Of a stretch of 64,000 bases of DNA, positions 27,886-35,434 are shown one piece after another. The notes beneath the pieces were generated by a model, which worked only from the letters and a program-made list of their open reading frames with translations, searched no databases and had not been told where the DNA came from. Numbering within the stretch: position 1 is the first letter of the stretch; the number at the start of each line of letters is the position of its first letter. The translations under genes and the position numbers were made by a program. Source of the stretch: Chryseobacterium scophthalmum (GTDB lineage Bacteria > Bacteroidota > Bacteroidia > Flavobacteriales > Weeksellaceae); contig NZ_FSRQ01000005.1 in assembly GCF_900143185.1 (NCBI RefSeq), positions 62,001-126,000 of the forward strand. The letters run 5' to 3'.

Positions 27886-28581
27886 TTAAATAATAGCAGG
27901 TGGTGGTCTTGTAGAAAAAACCTCCGAAAAACAAAAATCTAGAGATTTATTGTTGTAATATGTATATTTCTGCTCATGTAAAAAATCTAATGAAGATTTT
28001 ATTACATATTGATTAAGCGAAACAAGTATTTTTGAAAATTCATGATTATGATAGTTGGGTGCTACATAATCTCTATTGACATGTGTAGAAGTAGTAAACT
28101 CTTCAGATGTAGGGAAAAGTAATCTTTTAGTATTAAAAGAATTCTTCTTTGCTTCATCATCATGATTAGTAATTTCTTTTTTTACCTTCTCTAAAGCCTC
28201 TTTTTCTTTATTTTCTTCAGCTTTTTTAAGCTCACTTTTAAAATCTTTCTTAGGAATTTGAACTTCCTGAGTTTTGCTTGGTTTTGCTGTTAGAACTTTC
28301 CCGTTTTCTAATATTCCTACTGTGGAAACATTGGCATTTTTTACCGTGACTTTTTCAGAATTAATTTGCTTATTAAAGCTGTCATCTTTAGAAAAAATCG
28401 TAGCGCCTTGCTTAAGTACGATTGTCGCTTGAGGAGCTTTAATACCAATCCCTTCTTGTGCGGATGTAAAACTGAAAAGAAAAGAAAATATGATTGTAAT
28501 ATAAATGCAAAGATTATTCAAACCCAATCTTGAGTTTAAATTTTTTACATGGATATTGATATTGTGTAAGCTTTTACGCAA
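27886..28581 (-). CDS. Exported protein with charged central region and RPPPA C-terminus
   Basis: 231 residues if read from the TTG at 28581; no in-frame ATG precedes the hydrophobic segment CIYITIIFSFLFSFTSAQ, so a TTG start (28581, or one nearer the signal peptide) must be used. After the signal comes EGIGIKAPQATIVLKQG, a Lys/Glu-rich stretch (about 110-155) and the ending FSTRPPPAII. It resembles the first part of the three paralogues (GIxxxAPQATI) but lacks their C-terminal domain. First gene of the four-gene insert. Function unknown. Confidence 0.7.
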   Translation of the reverse strand: MRKSLHNINIHVKNLNSRLGLNNLCIYITIIFSFLFSFTSAQEGIGIKAPQATIVLKQGATIFSKDDSFNKQINSEKVTVKNANVSTVGILENGKVLTAKPSKTQEVQIPKKDFKSELKKAEENKEKEALEKVKKEITNHDDEAKKNSFNTKRLLFPTSEEFTTSTHVNRDYVAPNYHNHEFSKILVSLNQYVIKSSLDFLHEQKYTYYNNKSLDFCFSEVFSTRPPPAII

Positions 28582-28598
28582 CTATAGTTTTTATGCTG

Positions 28599-28606
28599 CA
28601 AAATTA
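28599..28606 (-). promoter_or_regulatory. Candidate -7 box of the secreted-protein operon
   Basis: TAATTTTG on the minus strand is a full TAnnTTTG match 18 bp before the TTG start; no -33 TTG is found at normal spacing. The 297-bp gap 28582-28878 otherwise holds AT-rich sequence and the rplL terminator. Confidence 0.45.
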
Positions 28607-28823
28607 AGCAATAAATTCAATTAGAGAATATTATTTAATTGTTAATTAAAATATTTGATATCTATACCATATATTTTAAAAAGAAAAAAATAAACAAAAT
28701 ATTACAAGTAAGTGTAAGTTAATCATGTCATTTCAAATAAACCTTATATCCAAAGTGATTTATTATAAAACCAGTTGAAAAAATAAATTTTTAAAAAATT
28801 TTAATATCTTAAAGATAAAATGC

Positions 28824-28856
28824 ATAAAAAAAGCAGCTACAAATATGTAACTGCTT
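28824..28856 (-). terminator. Terminator after rplL
   Basis: On the minus strand AAGCAGTTACA and TGTAGCTGCTT form an 11-bp stem (one mismatch or wobble) with a 4-nt loop, followed directly by seven T's. It ends the rplKAJL unit before the inserted genes. Confidence 0.9.
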
Positions 28857-28878
28857 CTTTTATTTTGAAAGTAAATGA

Positions 28879-29244
28879 TTACTTCAATTCTACTTCAGCA
28901 CCAGCTTCTTCTAATTGCTTCTTAAGAGCTTCAGCTTCGTCTTTAGAGATACCTTCTTTAATAGCAGAAGGAGCTCCGTCTACGATATCTTTAGCTTCTT
29001 TAAGACCTGCACCAGTTAAATCTTTTACCAATTTAACGATAGCTAATTTAGAAGCACCTGCAGACTTAAGAATTACGTCGAATTCAGTCTTTTCTTCAGC
29101 AGCTTCAGCACCACCTGCAGCAACTACTACAGCAGCAGCAGCTGGCTCGATTCCGTACTCATCCTTAAGGATAGTAGCTAATTCATTTACGTCTTTTACT
29201 GTTAAGTTTACTAGCGTTTCAGCTAAATTTTTTAAATCTGACAT
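28879..29244 (-). CDS. rplL: 50S ribosomal protein L7/L12
   Basis: 121 residues, with the N-terminal dimerisation region ([23 protein letters not shown]), an Ala-rich hinge (near 34-48) and the C-terminal factor-binding domain ([42 protein letters not shown]). It forms the stalk that recruits translation GTPases. Last gene of the rplK-rplA-rplJ-rplL unit, followed by a strong terminator rather than by rpoB. Confidence 0.98.
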   Translation of the reverse strand: MSDLKNLAETLVNLTVKDVNELATILKDEYGIEPAAAAVVVAAGGAEAAEEKTEFDVILKSAGASKLAIVKLVKDLTGAGLKEAKDIVDGAPSAIKEGISKDEAEALKKQLEEAGAEVELK

Positions 29245-29292
29245 TGTTGTAATGTTTTTGTTGATTATTGATTGATTTTTTTGAGAGTCTAA

Positions 29293-29880
29293 TTATTCTG
29301 CAGCTGGAGCTTCTCCTTCTGCAGCAGCTTCTGGAGTTTCAGTAGCTGGAGTTTCTTCCACAGCAGGTGCAGCAACTTCTTCAGTTGCAGCTTCTACAGC
29401 TTCAGATTTGTTTTGAAGAGCAGAAACAACTCTTTGAATTGGAGACTGAAGTAATCCGATGATTTCACCGATCATTTCTTCTCTAGACTTAATGCTTACT
29501 AAAGCATCAAGGTTGTTGTCACCAACATAGAAAGTTTCTTGTACGAAAGCTGATTTTAAAGCCGGCTTCTCTTCTTTTTTTCTAAAGTCTTTGATTAATT
29601 TTGCTGGAGCGTTAGCTGTTTCAGCAATCATTAATGCAGAGTTACCTTTGAAAGTTTGGAACATTTCAGAGAAATCTACTCCGTCAATTTGTTCCATTGC
29701 TTTTTGCAAAAGTGTATTTTTTACAACTTTTACTTTGATGTTTTGCTTGAAAGCCTGTCTTCTGAAGTCAGAAGATTTAGCAGCATTCAAACCGTCTAGA
29801 TCTGCTACATAAACTACTTTAGCATCCTGAAGCAAATCTTTGATCTCTTGTATCGCTACAACTTTTTGGTCTTTTGTCAT
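29293..29880 (-). CDS. rplJ: 50S ribosomal protein L10
   Basis: 195 residues. The L10 core runs from MTKDQKVVAIQEIKDLL through DFRRQAFKQNIKVKVVKNTLL to SPIQRVVSALQNK, the L12-binding helix. After it come about 35 extra residues rich in Ala, Glu, Pro and Thr (EAVEAATEEVAAPAVEETP and onward), making it longer than the usual 165-175. It anchors the L12 stalk on 23S rRNA. Lies between rplA (17 bp) and rplL. Confidence 0.97.
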   Translation of the reverse strand: MTKDQKVVAIQEIKDLLQDAKVVYVADLDGLNAAKSSDFRRQAFKQNIKVKVVKNTLLQKAMEQIDGVDFSEMFQTFKGNSALMIAETANAPAKLIKDFRKKEEKPALKSAFVQETFYVGDNNLDALVSIKSREEMIGEIIGLLQSPIQRVVSALQNKSEAVEAATEEVAAPAVEETPATETPEAAAEGEAPAAE

Positions 29881-29897
29881 TGTCTTAAGGATTATAA

Positions 29898-30590
29898 TTA
29901 GTTAACAGATTTAGTATCGATTGCAATACCAGGGCTCATTGTAGAAGACAAATAAATGCTTTTTACGTAAACTCCTTTTGCAGCAGTTGGCTTCATTTTG
30001 ATCAAAGTAGAGATCAATTCTTGAGCATTTTCCTTGATTTTAGCAGCATCGAAAGATACTTTACCAATACCAGCGTGGATAATACCGTATTTGTCTACTT
30101 TAAAGTCAATTTTACCTGCTTTTACTTCAGTTACTGCTTTACCAATTTCCATAGTAACAGTACCTGATTTAGGGTTAGGCATCAAACCTCTTGGTCCTAA
30201 TACTCTACCCAAAGGTCCTAATTTACCCATAACAGCCGGCATAGTAACGATAACGTCAACGTCAGTCCAACCTTCTTTTATTTTTTGTAAATATTCGTCA
30301 AGACCTACATAGTCAGCACCCGCTTCTTTAGCTTCAGCTTCTTTATCTGGAGTTACTAAAGCCAAAACTTTAACATCTTTACCAGTACCGTGAGGAAGAG
30401 ATACAACACCTCTTACCATTTGGTTTGCTTTTCTTGGATCTACACCCAATCTAACAGCGATATCTACAGAAGCATCAAACTTTGCAGTGTTCACCTCTTT
30501 TACAAGAGCAGAACCTTCTTCAAGGTTATAGATTCTTCCTTTTTCTACTTTGCTTAAAGCTTCCTTTTGCTTTTTAGTCAATTTTGCCAT
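29898..30590 (-). CDS. rplA: 50S ribosomal protein L1
   Basis: 230 residues, of normal length, with the family signatures [26 protein letters not shown] and [27 protein letters not shown]1 binds the mobile stalk of 23S rRNA and in many bacteria represses its own operon by binding the rplK leader. It lies 11 bp after rplK. Confidence 0.98.
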   Translation of the reverse strand: MAKLTKKQKEALSKVEKGRIYNLEEGSALVKEVNTAKFDASVDIAVRLGVDPRKANQMVRGVVSLPHGTGKDVKVLALVTPDKEAEAKEAGADYVGLDEYLQKIKEGWTDVDVIVTMPAVMGKLGPLGRVLGPRGLMPNPKSGTVTMEIGKAVTEVKAGKIDFKVDKYGIIHAGIGKVSFDAAKIKENAQELISTLIKMKPTAAKGVYVKSIYLSSTMSPGIAIDTKSVN

Positions 30591-30601
30591 TTCTCTAAGT
30601 A

Positions 30602-31048
30602 TTAAGCGTTAAAAGTTGGTTTAGTTCCTGTTACTCTTAATCCCATAGATCTAGCAGTACCTGCAACCATAGAAACTGCAGAATCCATTGTAAAGCAGTT
30701 AAGGTCAGTCATCTTGTCTTCAGCGATCTTTTGAACCTGAGCCCAAGATACAGCACCTACTTTGTTTCTGTTTGGTTCTCCGGAACCGCCTTTGATTTTA
30801 GCCGCATCCATCAACTGGATTGCTGCAGGAGGAGTTTTGATTACGAATTCAAAAGATTTGTCTTCGTACACTGTAATTACTACAGGTAAAACTTGCCCTG
30901 GCTTATCTTGGGTTCTTCCGTTAAATTGCTTACAAAACTCCATGATGTTCACACCTGCAGAACCCAAAGCTGGACCTACTGGTGGAGATGGGTTTGCTGC
31001 TCCTCCTTTTACTTGGAGCTTAACCATTTTAAAGACTTTTTTAGCCAT
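30602..31048 (-). CDS. rplK: 50S ribosomal protein L11
   Basis: 148 residues with the L11 pattern: [34 protein letters not shown], then [15 protein letters not shown] and the C-terminal [13 protein letters not shown]. It forms part of the GTPase-associated centre. First gene of the rplKAJL unit, with its own promoter about 100 bp upstream and a leader hairpin. Confidence 0.98.
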   Translation of the reverse strand: MAKKVFKMVKLQVKGGAANPSPPVGPALGSAGVNIMEFCKQFNGRTQDKPGQVLPVVITVYEDKSFEFVIKTPPAAIQLMDAAKIKGGSGEPNRNKVGAVSWAQVQKIAEDKMTDLNCFTMDSAVSMVAGTARSMGLRVTGTKPTFNA

Positions 31049-31100
31049 TTTTTGTTTTTTAAATTTGAATAATTAATGAGTTTGGAAGCATTTATTATTC

Positions 31101-31135
31101 AGCAGGTTACCGCACTCACATAAAGTAAACCTACT
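31101..31135 (-). promoter_or_regulatory. Leader hairpin before rplK (possible L1 site)
   Basis: AGTAGGTT (complement of 31128-31135) pairs with AACCTGCT (complement of 31101-31108) through 8 bp including one G-U, with a 19-nt internal region. It lies in the leader between the rplK promoter and ATG, where L1 autoregulatory sites are found in other bacteria. That role is inferred. Confidence 0.4.
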
Positions 31136-31145
31136 TTTCGGACTG

Positions 31146-31176
31146 CAAAATTATGAAATATTTTTTAATTAGCAAA
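31146..31176 (-). promoter_or_regulatory. rplK promoter
   Basis: TTTG (complement of 31173-31176) and the perfect -7 box TAATTTTG (complement of 31146-31153) are separated by 19 nt. The AT-rich stretch 31180-31417 between this promoter and the nusG terminator contains no convincing gene. Confidence 0.8.
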
Positions 31177-31417
31177 TACTTAACGTATTAAAATTCAGAA
31201 AATAAAATAATAAAAAAACTCTTCATCAATTATTTTAATTATAATATTGGGTACTTATGGGATTCTTTAAAAAATTTCATAGAATTAAAAGCTTTATTAT
31301 AATAGGAGTTATATTTTTAGTGGCAAAAAAATATGTTTACTTCCTCAAGTTTAAAATAATTAATATTAGTTCAATAAATATTCAGATTTTCTATTGTATG
31401 CTAGATTTTAAAAACAA

Positions 31418-31446
31418 AAAAACCGTTCAAAATCTGAACGGTTTTT
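31418..31446 (-). terminator. Terminator after nusG
   Basis: AAAAACCGTTCA (31418-31429) and TGAACGGTTTTT (31435-31446) form a perfect 12-bp stem with a 5-nt loop, 20 bp after the nusG stop, followed on the minus strand by more T's. Hence tuf-secE-nusG and rplKAJL are separate units. Confidence 0.92.
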
Positions 31447-31466
31447 ATATTTTATAAAAGTATGAG

Positions 31467-32009
31467 TTATACTTTCTCTACCTGCATATAGCTCAACTCC
31501 ATTGGAGTTTTTCTTCCGAAGATCAAAACAGATACTTCTACTTTCTTTTTATCTTCAAGAATTTTTTCTACTGTACCGTTGAATCCGTTGAAAGGACCAT
31601 CGATTACTTTTACATTCTCTCCAACAATGAAAGGAACTTCTGCATCAGTAGCAAATTCTGAAAGTTCATCCATTCTACCAAGCATTCTGTTAACCTCAGA
31701 TTTTCTCATCGGTACAGGATCTCCTCCTTTTGTTAAACTTAAGAAAGAAATTACCCCTGGAATGTTTTTGATAACGTGAGGAATTTCCCCCATCAGATCT
31801 GCTTCTACCATTAGGTAACCTGGATAGTAAGGTCTTTCTTTAGGAACTTTTTTTCCGTTTCTAAGCTGAATCACCTTTTCCATAGGAATAACCACCTGAG
31901 TAACATACTGCTCAAACCCTAAACGCTTGATTTCTGTCTCAATATAGTTTTTCACTTTATTTTCCTGTCCGCTAATCGCTTTCAGTACATACCATTTTAA
32001 TTCGCTCAT
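31467..32009 (-). CDS. nusG: Transcription termination/antitermination protein NusG
   Basis: 180 residues: an NGN domain (KWYVLKAISGQENKVKNYIETEI, YPGYLMVEADL) and a C-terminal KOW domain (GENVKVIDGPFNGFNGTVEKI). NusG binds RNA polymerase and Rho or S10. It follows secE by 20 bp in the conserved tuf-trnW-secE-nusG order. Confidence 0.98.
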   Translation of the reverse strand: MSELKWYVLKAISGQENKVKNYIETEIKRLGFEQYVTQVVIPMEKVIQLRNGKKVPKERPYYPGYLMVEADLMGEIPHVIKNIPGVISFLSLTKGGDPVPMRKSEVNRMLGRMDELSEFATDAEVPFIVGENVKVIDGPFNGFNGTVEKILEDKKKVEVSVLIFGRKTPMELSYMQVEKV

Positions 32010-32029
32010 TATTTAGAAAATAGTTTTTA

Positions 32030-32236
32030 TTAGTTGAAGCTGTTAATTAGTATTCCTAAGATGTTGCTGATTGATTTTGAAAACAATTCATCAACACCGA
32101 AAGTAAATAATGCTAAAATGACAGTAGCAACAGTAACTACAATTGTAGAAGACTGTAAGTCTGACCATTTTGGCCATTCAACTTTATGTCTGAATTCGTT
32201 ATAAGAACCTTTTAAAAAATCGACAAATGAACTCAT
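32030..32236 (-). CDS. secE: Preprotein translocase subunit SecE
   Basis: 68 residues, the short single-span form of SecE: an amphipathic start FVDFLKGSYNEFRHKVEWPKW with the conserved VxWP, then one membrane segment (IVVTVATVILALFTFGVDELF). It clamps SecY in the translocon. Between tRNA-Trp and nusG. Confidence 0.95.
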   Translation of the reverse strand: MSSFVDFLKGSYNEFRHKVEWPKWSDLQSSTIVVTVATVILALFTFGVDELFSKSISNILGILINSFN

Positions 32237-32248
32237 AATTTATATTTG

Positions 32249-32319
32249 CACGGGCACAAGGATTCGAACCCTGATCAACGGTGTTGGAGACCGGTATCCT
32301 ACCATTGGACGATGCCCGT
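32249..32319 (-). tRNA. tRNA-Trp (CCA)
   Basis: The acceptor arms ACGGGCA and TGCCCGT pair perfectly. The anticodon loop CTCCAAC reads CCA, and the T arm contains GGGTTCGAATCC. The outermost anticodon-stem pair appears mismatched (C-T). CCA is not encoded. It sits between tuf and secE, as in other Bacteroidota. Confidence 0.95.
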
Positions 32320-32325
32320 AGATAA

Positions 32326-32357
32326 AAAGCTTCCGAGAGTTTCCTTTCGGAAGCTTT
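32326..32357 (-). terminator. Hairpin between tuf and tRNA-Trp
   Basis: AAAGCTTCCGA (32326-32336) and TCGGAAGCTTT (32347-32357) form a perfect 11-bp stem followed on the minus strand by TTTTTAT. No separate promoter is seen between it and tRNA-Trp, so it may act as a partial terminator or processing site. Confidence 0.75.
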
Positions 32358-32373
32358 ATTTATTTTAAGATGA

Positions 32374-33585
32374 TTAGTCTAAGATTTCAGTAACCTGACC
32401 TGAACCAACTGTTCTACCTCCTTCTCTGATCGCAAATCTAAGACCTACGTTAAGAGCGATTGGTTGTAACAATTCTACAGTGATCTCTAAGTTATCACCA
32501 GGCATTACCATTTCTACACCTTCTGGTAAGAAGATCTCACCTGTAACGTCAGTAGTTCTTACGTAGAACTGAGGACGGTACTTGTTGTGGAATGGAGTGT
32601 GACGTCCACCTTCTTCCTTAGAAAGGATATAAACAGAAGCTTTGAATTTTTTGTGTGGCTTAACAGAATCTTTCTTAGCGATTACCATACCTCTCTTGAT
32701 GTCAGTTTTTTCAATACCTCTCAACAATAGACCTACGTTATCTCCAGCTTCACCTCTGTCAAGGATTTTTCTGAACATCTCAACTCCTGTAATAGTAGAA
32801 GTTAATTTTTCTTCACCCATACCGATGATATCAACAGGATCTCCTGTATTGATAATACCAGCTTCAATTCTACCAGTCGCAACAGTACCTCTACCTGTAA
32901 TAGAGAATACGTCTTCGATTGGCATCAAGAATGGCTTATCAGTATCTCTTGGTGGTTGCTCGATCCAGTTATCAACTGCATCCATTAATTCTTCAACAGA
33001 TTTGAACCATTTATCTTCAGTATCAACTGTAGCAGCAGTAGCAGCAGTAAGAGCTCCTAATGCAGAACCTTGAATTACTGGAGAGTTATCTCCGTCAAAT
33101 TCGTAAGTAGACAATAAGTCTCTAAGTTCCATTTCAACTAGCTCTAATAATTCAGCATCGTCTACCATGTCAACTTTGTTCATGAAAACAACAATTCTAG
33201 GTACGTTTACCTGACGACAAAGCAAGATGTGCTCTCTAGTCTGAGGCATTGGTCCGTCAGTTGCAGCACATACTACGATAGCTCCGTCCATCTGAGCAGC
33301 ACCAGTTACCATGTTCTTTACGTAATCCGCGTGACCTGGACAGTCAACGTGAGCATAGTGTCTTTTTTCAGTTTCGTACTCGATGTGAGCAGTATTGATA
33401 GTAATCCCTCTTTCTTTTTCTTCTGGAGCAGAGTCAATAGCAGAGAAATCTTTTTTCTCAGCAAGACCTTTGCTCGCTAATACAGCAGAAATAGCTGCAG
33501 TAAGTGTAGTTTTACCATGGTCAACGTGACCAATAGTACCAATGTTCAAGTGTGGTTTGTTACGATTAAACGTTTCCTTTGCCAT
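32374..33585 (-). CDS. tuf: Elongation factor Tu
   Basis: 403 residues with the GTPase motifs GHVDHGKT (P-loop), DCPGH (G3) and NKVD (G4), the switch I region [14 protein letters not shown], and the beta-barrel domains ending [14 protein letters not shown]. It delivers aminoacyl-tRNA to the ribosome. In E. coli tufB directly follows the thrU-tyrU-glyT-thrT tRNAs; here the matching tRNA cluster is about 10 kb away (44033-44916), with metal-efflux genes in between. Confidence 0.99.
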   Translation of the reverse strand: MAKETFNRNKPHLNIGTIGHVDHGKTTLTAAISAVLASKGLAEKKDFSAIDSAPEEKERGITINTAHIEYETEKRHYAHVDCPGHADYVKNMVTGAAQMDGAIVVCAATDGPMPQTREHILLCRQVNVPRIVVFMNKVDMVDDAELLELVEMELRDLLSTYEFDGDNSPVIQGSALGALTAATAATVDTEDKWFKSVEELMDAVDNWIEQPPRDTDKPFLMPIEDVFSITGRGTVATGRIEAGIINTGDPVDIIGMGEEKLTSTITGVEMFRKILDRGEAGDNVGLLLRGIEKTDIKRGMVIAKKDSVKPHKKFKASVYILSKEEGGRHTPFHNKYRPQFYVRTTDVTGEIFLPEGVEMVMPGDNLEITVELLQPIALNVGLRFAIREGGRTVGSGQVTEILD

Positions 33586-33628
33586 GATTTAAATTATTTA
33601 TTTTATTGTTATTCAAATTTTCGGTGTG

Positions 33629-33636
33629 CAAATATA
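33629..33636 (-). promoter_or_regulatory. -7 box of tuf
   Basis: TATATTTG on the minus strand is a perfect TAnnTTTG match 44 bp before the tuf ATG; the nearest TTTTGG lies 16 nt upstream, slightly short of the usual spacing. It gives tuf its own promoter after the insertion that separates it from the tRNAs. Confidence 0.6.
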
Positions 33637-33831
33637 ATGAATTTTTATATACCAAAATCTTTTTATCAAAAAAAGTTTCATACTAAACCCAGAAAGTCAC
33701 AAACCAGATTGTTTTTTCTAAACAGAATGCAAATTTAAGCAAAAAAAATCAATAAAAAAAAGGGTTTGCAAAAATCCGTGGCTAATTTTCTTTCGTAAAT
33801 GATATCAGAAACCCACTTAAAATAAATTATT

Positions 33832-35337
33832 ATGAAAAAAATATCCAATTTTTGCATGGCAATATTTGCTTTTGTCACGGTAATTTCTTGCGATAATAAC
33901 GAAAATATGATGCCTGAAGAACCTGTTACAACTACTTTACCTAATGCCATGATTTATGGTTTAACAGAAAACAATCAGTTGGTCTATTTTAACACCAACA
34001 ATTCCTCAACATTTACTTCTACAAAACCCATTATGGGAATTCCATCCGGAGAAAAACTACTAAGTATTGATTTCAGACCGGCAACCGGAGAGCTATATGC
34101 TGTTTCCAACGCAAGCAAATTTTATATTATTAATACTTCTACCGCTTCTACAAGAATGGTAAGTACAACGTCTTTTTCACCTGTAATCTCAGGAACCATT
34201 GCTTCAATTGATTTTAATCCTACTGTAGACAGAATAAGATTGGTGACCAATACCGGACAAAACCTACGCTTACATCCTGAAACGGGTGCTATTGCAGCAA
34301 CTGACATGAATATTACAACCGCTTCTTCCATTATGGGAATTGCGTACACCAACAGTGTTTCGGGAGCAACTTCTACCATTTTGTATGATCTTGATGCTAC
34401 TTCAGGAAAACTTTTTAAACAAGATCCACCCAATAACGGAACTTTAGTAGAAGTAGGAAGTTTAGGAATTACTTTTACAGGACAAGCTGCCTTCGACATC
34501 AATCCGGATAATACTTTAGCAGTAATGGCGGCAACAACTGGTACACAAAATACTTTGTATATCGTAAATTTATCAAACGGAAAAGCTACAAACATCGGAA
34601 ATCTTTCACAAAAAGTAATCGATTTGGCAATTCCTACAAATCCTGTTGCTTATGCAGTTGACAATACTAATTCATTACAAATATTTAACCCTAATAATCC
34701 GCAACCTGTAACAAAAGCAATTACCGGACTTCAATCTGGGGAAAATATTTTGGGTATTGATTTCAGACCTTTAAATGGGCAATTGTATGCATTAGGAAGC
34801 TCAAGCAGAATTTATACCATCAATCTAGGAAATGGAGCAGCAACCGTAGTAGGATCACAGCTCCCTACTCTATTGGCAGGAACTGAGTTTGGTTTTGATT
34901 TTAACCCAACCGTTGATAAAATAAGAGTGGTAAGCAATACCGGACAGAATTTAAGATTAGATCCTGTAACCGGAGGAATTACCGGAACTGATGCCACTAT
35001 TAATCCCGGAACACCAACTTTAAGCGCTGCAGCTTACACCAGCAATTTTGCAGGTGCAACGAGTACTTCCCTATTTGTAATTGATCATTCTACCGACAAA
35101 CTTTACCTGCAAAACCCTCCTAATAACGGAACTTTAGTAGAAAGAGGATCTTTAGGGATCAACATTGAAGGAGCCAATGGTTTTGACATCGGAAGTACAA
35201 GCGACAAAGCGTATTTAATCGCTACTGTTGCAGGAGCTACAAAAATTTACACCGTGAATACAACCAATGGTTCTGCAACATCATTAGCTAATTATCCCAA
35301 TTCTGTAAGAGGTTTCACAATTGGTTTAGGATTTTAA
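33832..35337 (+). CDS. Lipoprotein with two DUF4394 domains
   Basis: 501 residues: lipoprotein signal peptide ending VISC, a short acidic linker, then two tandem copies of a domain of about 230 residues. Matching segments are IYGLTENNQLVYFN/AVDNTNSLQIFN, SIDFRPATGELYAVS/GIDFRPLNGQLYALG, SIDFNPTVDRIRLVTNTGQN/GFDFNPTVDKIRVVSNTGQN and KLFKQDPPNNGTLVEVGSLG/KLYLQNPPNNGTLVERGSLG. DUF4394 is predicted to fold as a beta-propeller-like repeat; function unknown. On the plus strand inside a minus-strand region, between tuf and the efflux genes. Confidence 0.88.
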   Translation: MKKISNFCMAIFAFVTVISCDNNENMMPEEPVTTTLPNAMIYGLTENNQLVYFNTNNSSTFTSTKPIMGIPSGEKLLSIDFRPATGELYAVSNASKFYIINTSTASTRMVSTTSFSPVISGTIASIDFNPTVDRIRLVTNTGQNLRLHPETGAIAATDMNITTASSIMGIAYTNSVSGATSTILYDLDATSGKLFKQDPPNNGTLVEVGSLGITFTGQAAFDINPDNTLAVMAATTGTQNTLYIVNLSNGKATNIGNLSQKVIDLAIPTNPVAYAVDNTNSLQIFNPNNPQPVTKAITGLQSGENILGIDFRPLNGQLYALGSSSRIYTINLGNGAATVVGSQLPTLLAGTEFGFDFNPTVDKIRVVSNTGQNLRLDPVTGGITGTDATINPGTPTLSAAAYTSNFAGATSTSLFVIDHSTDKLYLQNPPNNGTLVERGSLGINIEGANGFDIGSTSDKAYLIATVAGATKIYTVNTTNGSATSLANYPNSVRGFTIGLGF

Positions 35338-35371
35338 TGACACAAATTTTACATAGTTTTAATATTTACAA

Positions 35372-35403
35372 GAAGCGCTGAAAAATTAATTTTTCAGCGC
35401 TTC
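35372..35403. terminator. Palindromic bidirectional terminator
   Basis: GAAGCGCTGAAAAATT (35372-35387) is followed at once by its exact complement (35388-35403), a perfect 32-nt palindrome between the convergent DUF4394 and efflux genes. Confidence 0.9.
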
Positions 35404-35434
35404 AAACTATATAATGTAAATGAAAGATAATTTC

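Noticed and set aside
31257..31457. Small plus-strand frame of 66 codons between rplK and nusG
   Set aside because: It overlaps the nusG terminator hairpin, is made of A/T-biased residues (I, F, K, N) and has no promoter or family match.
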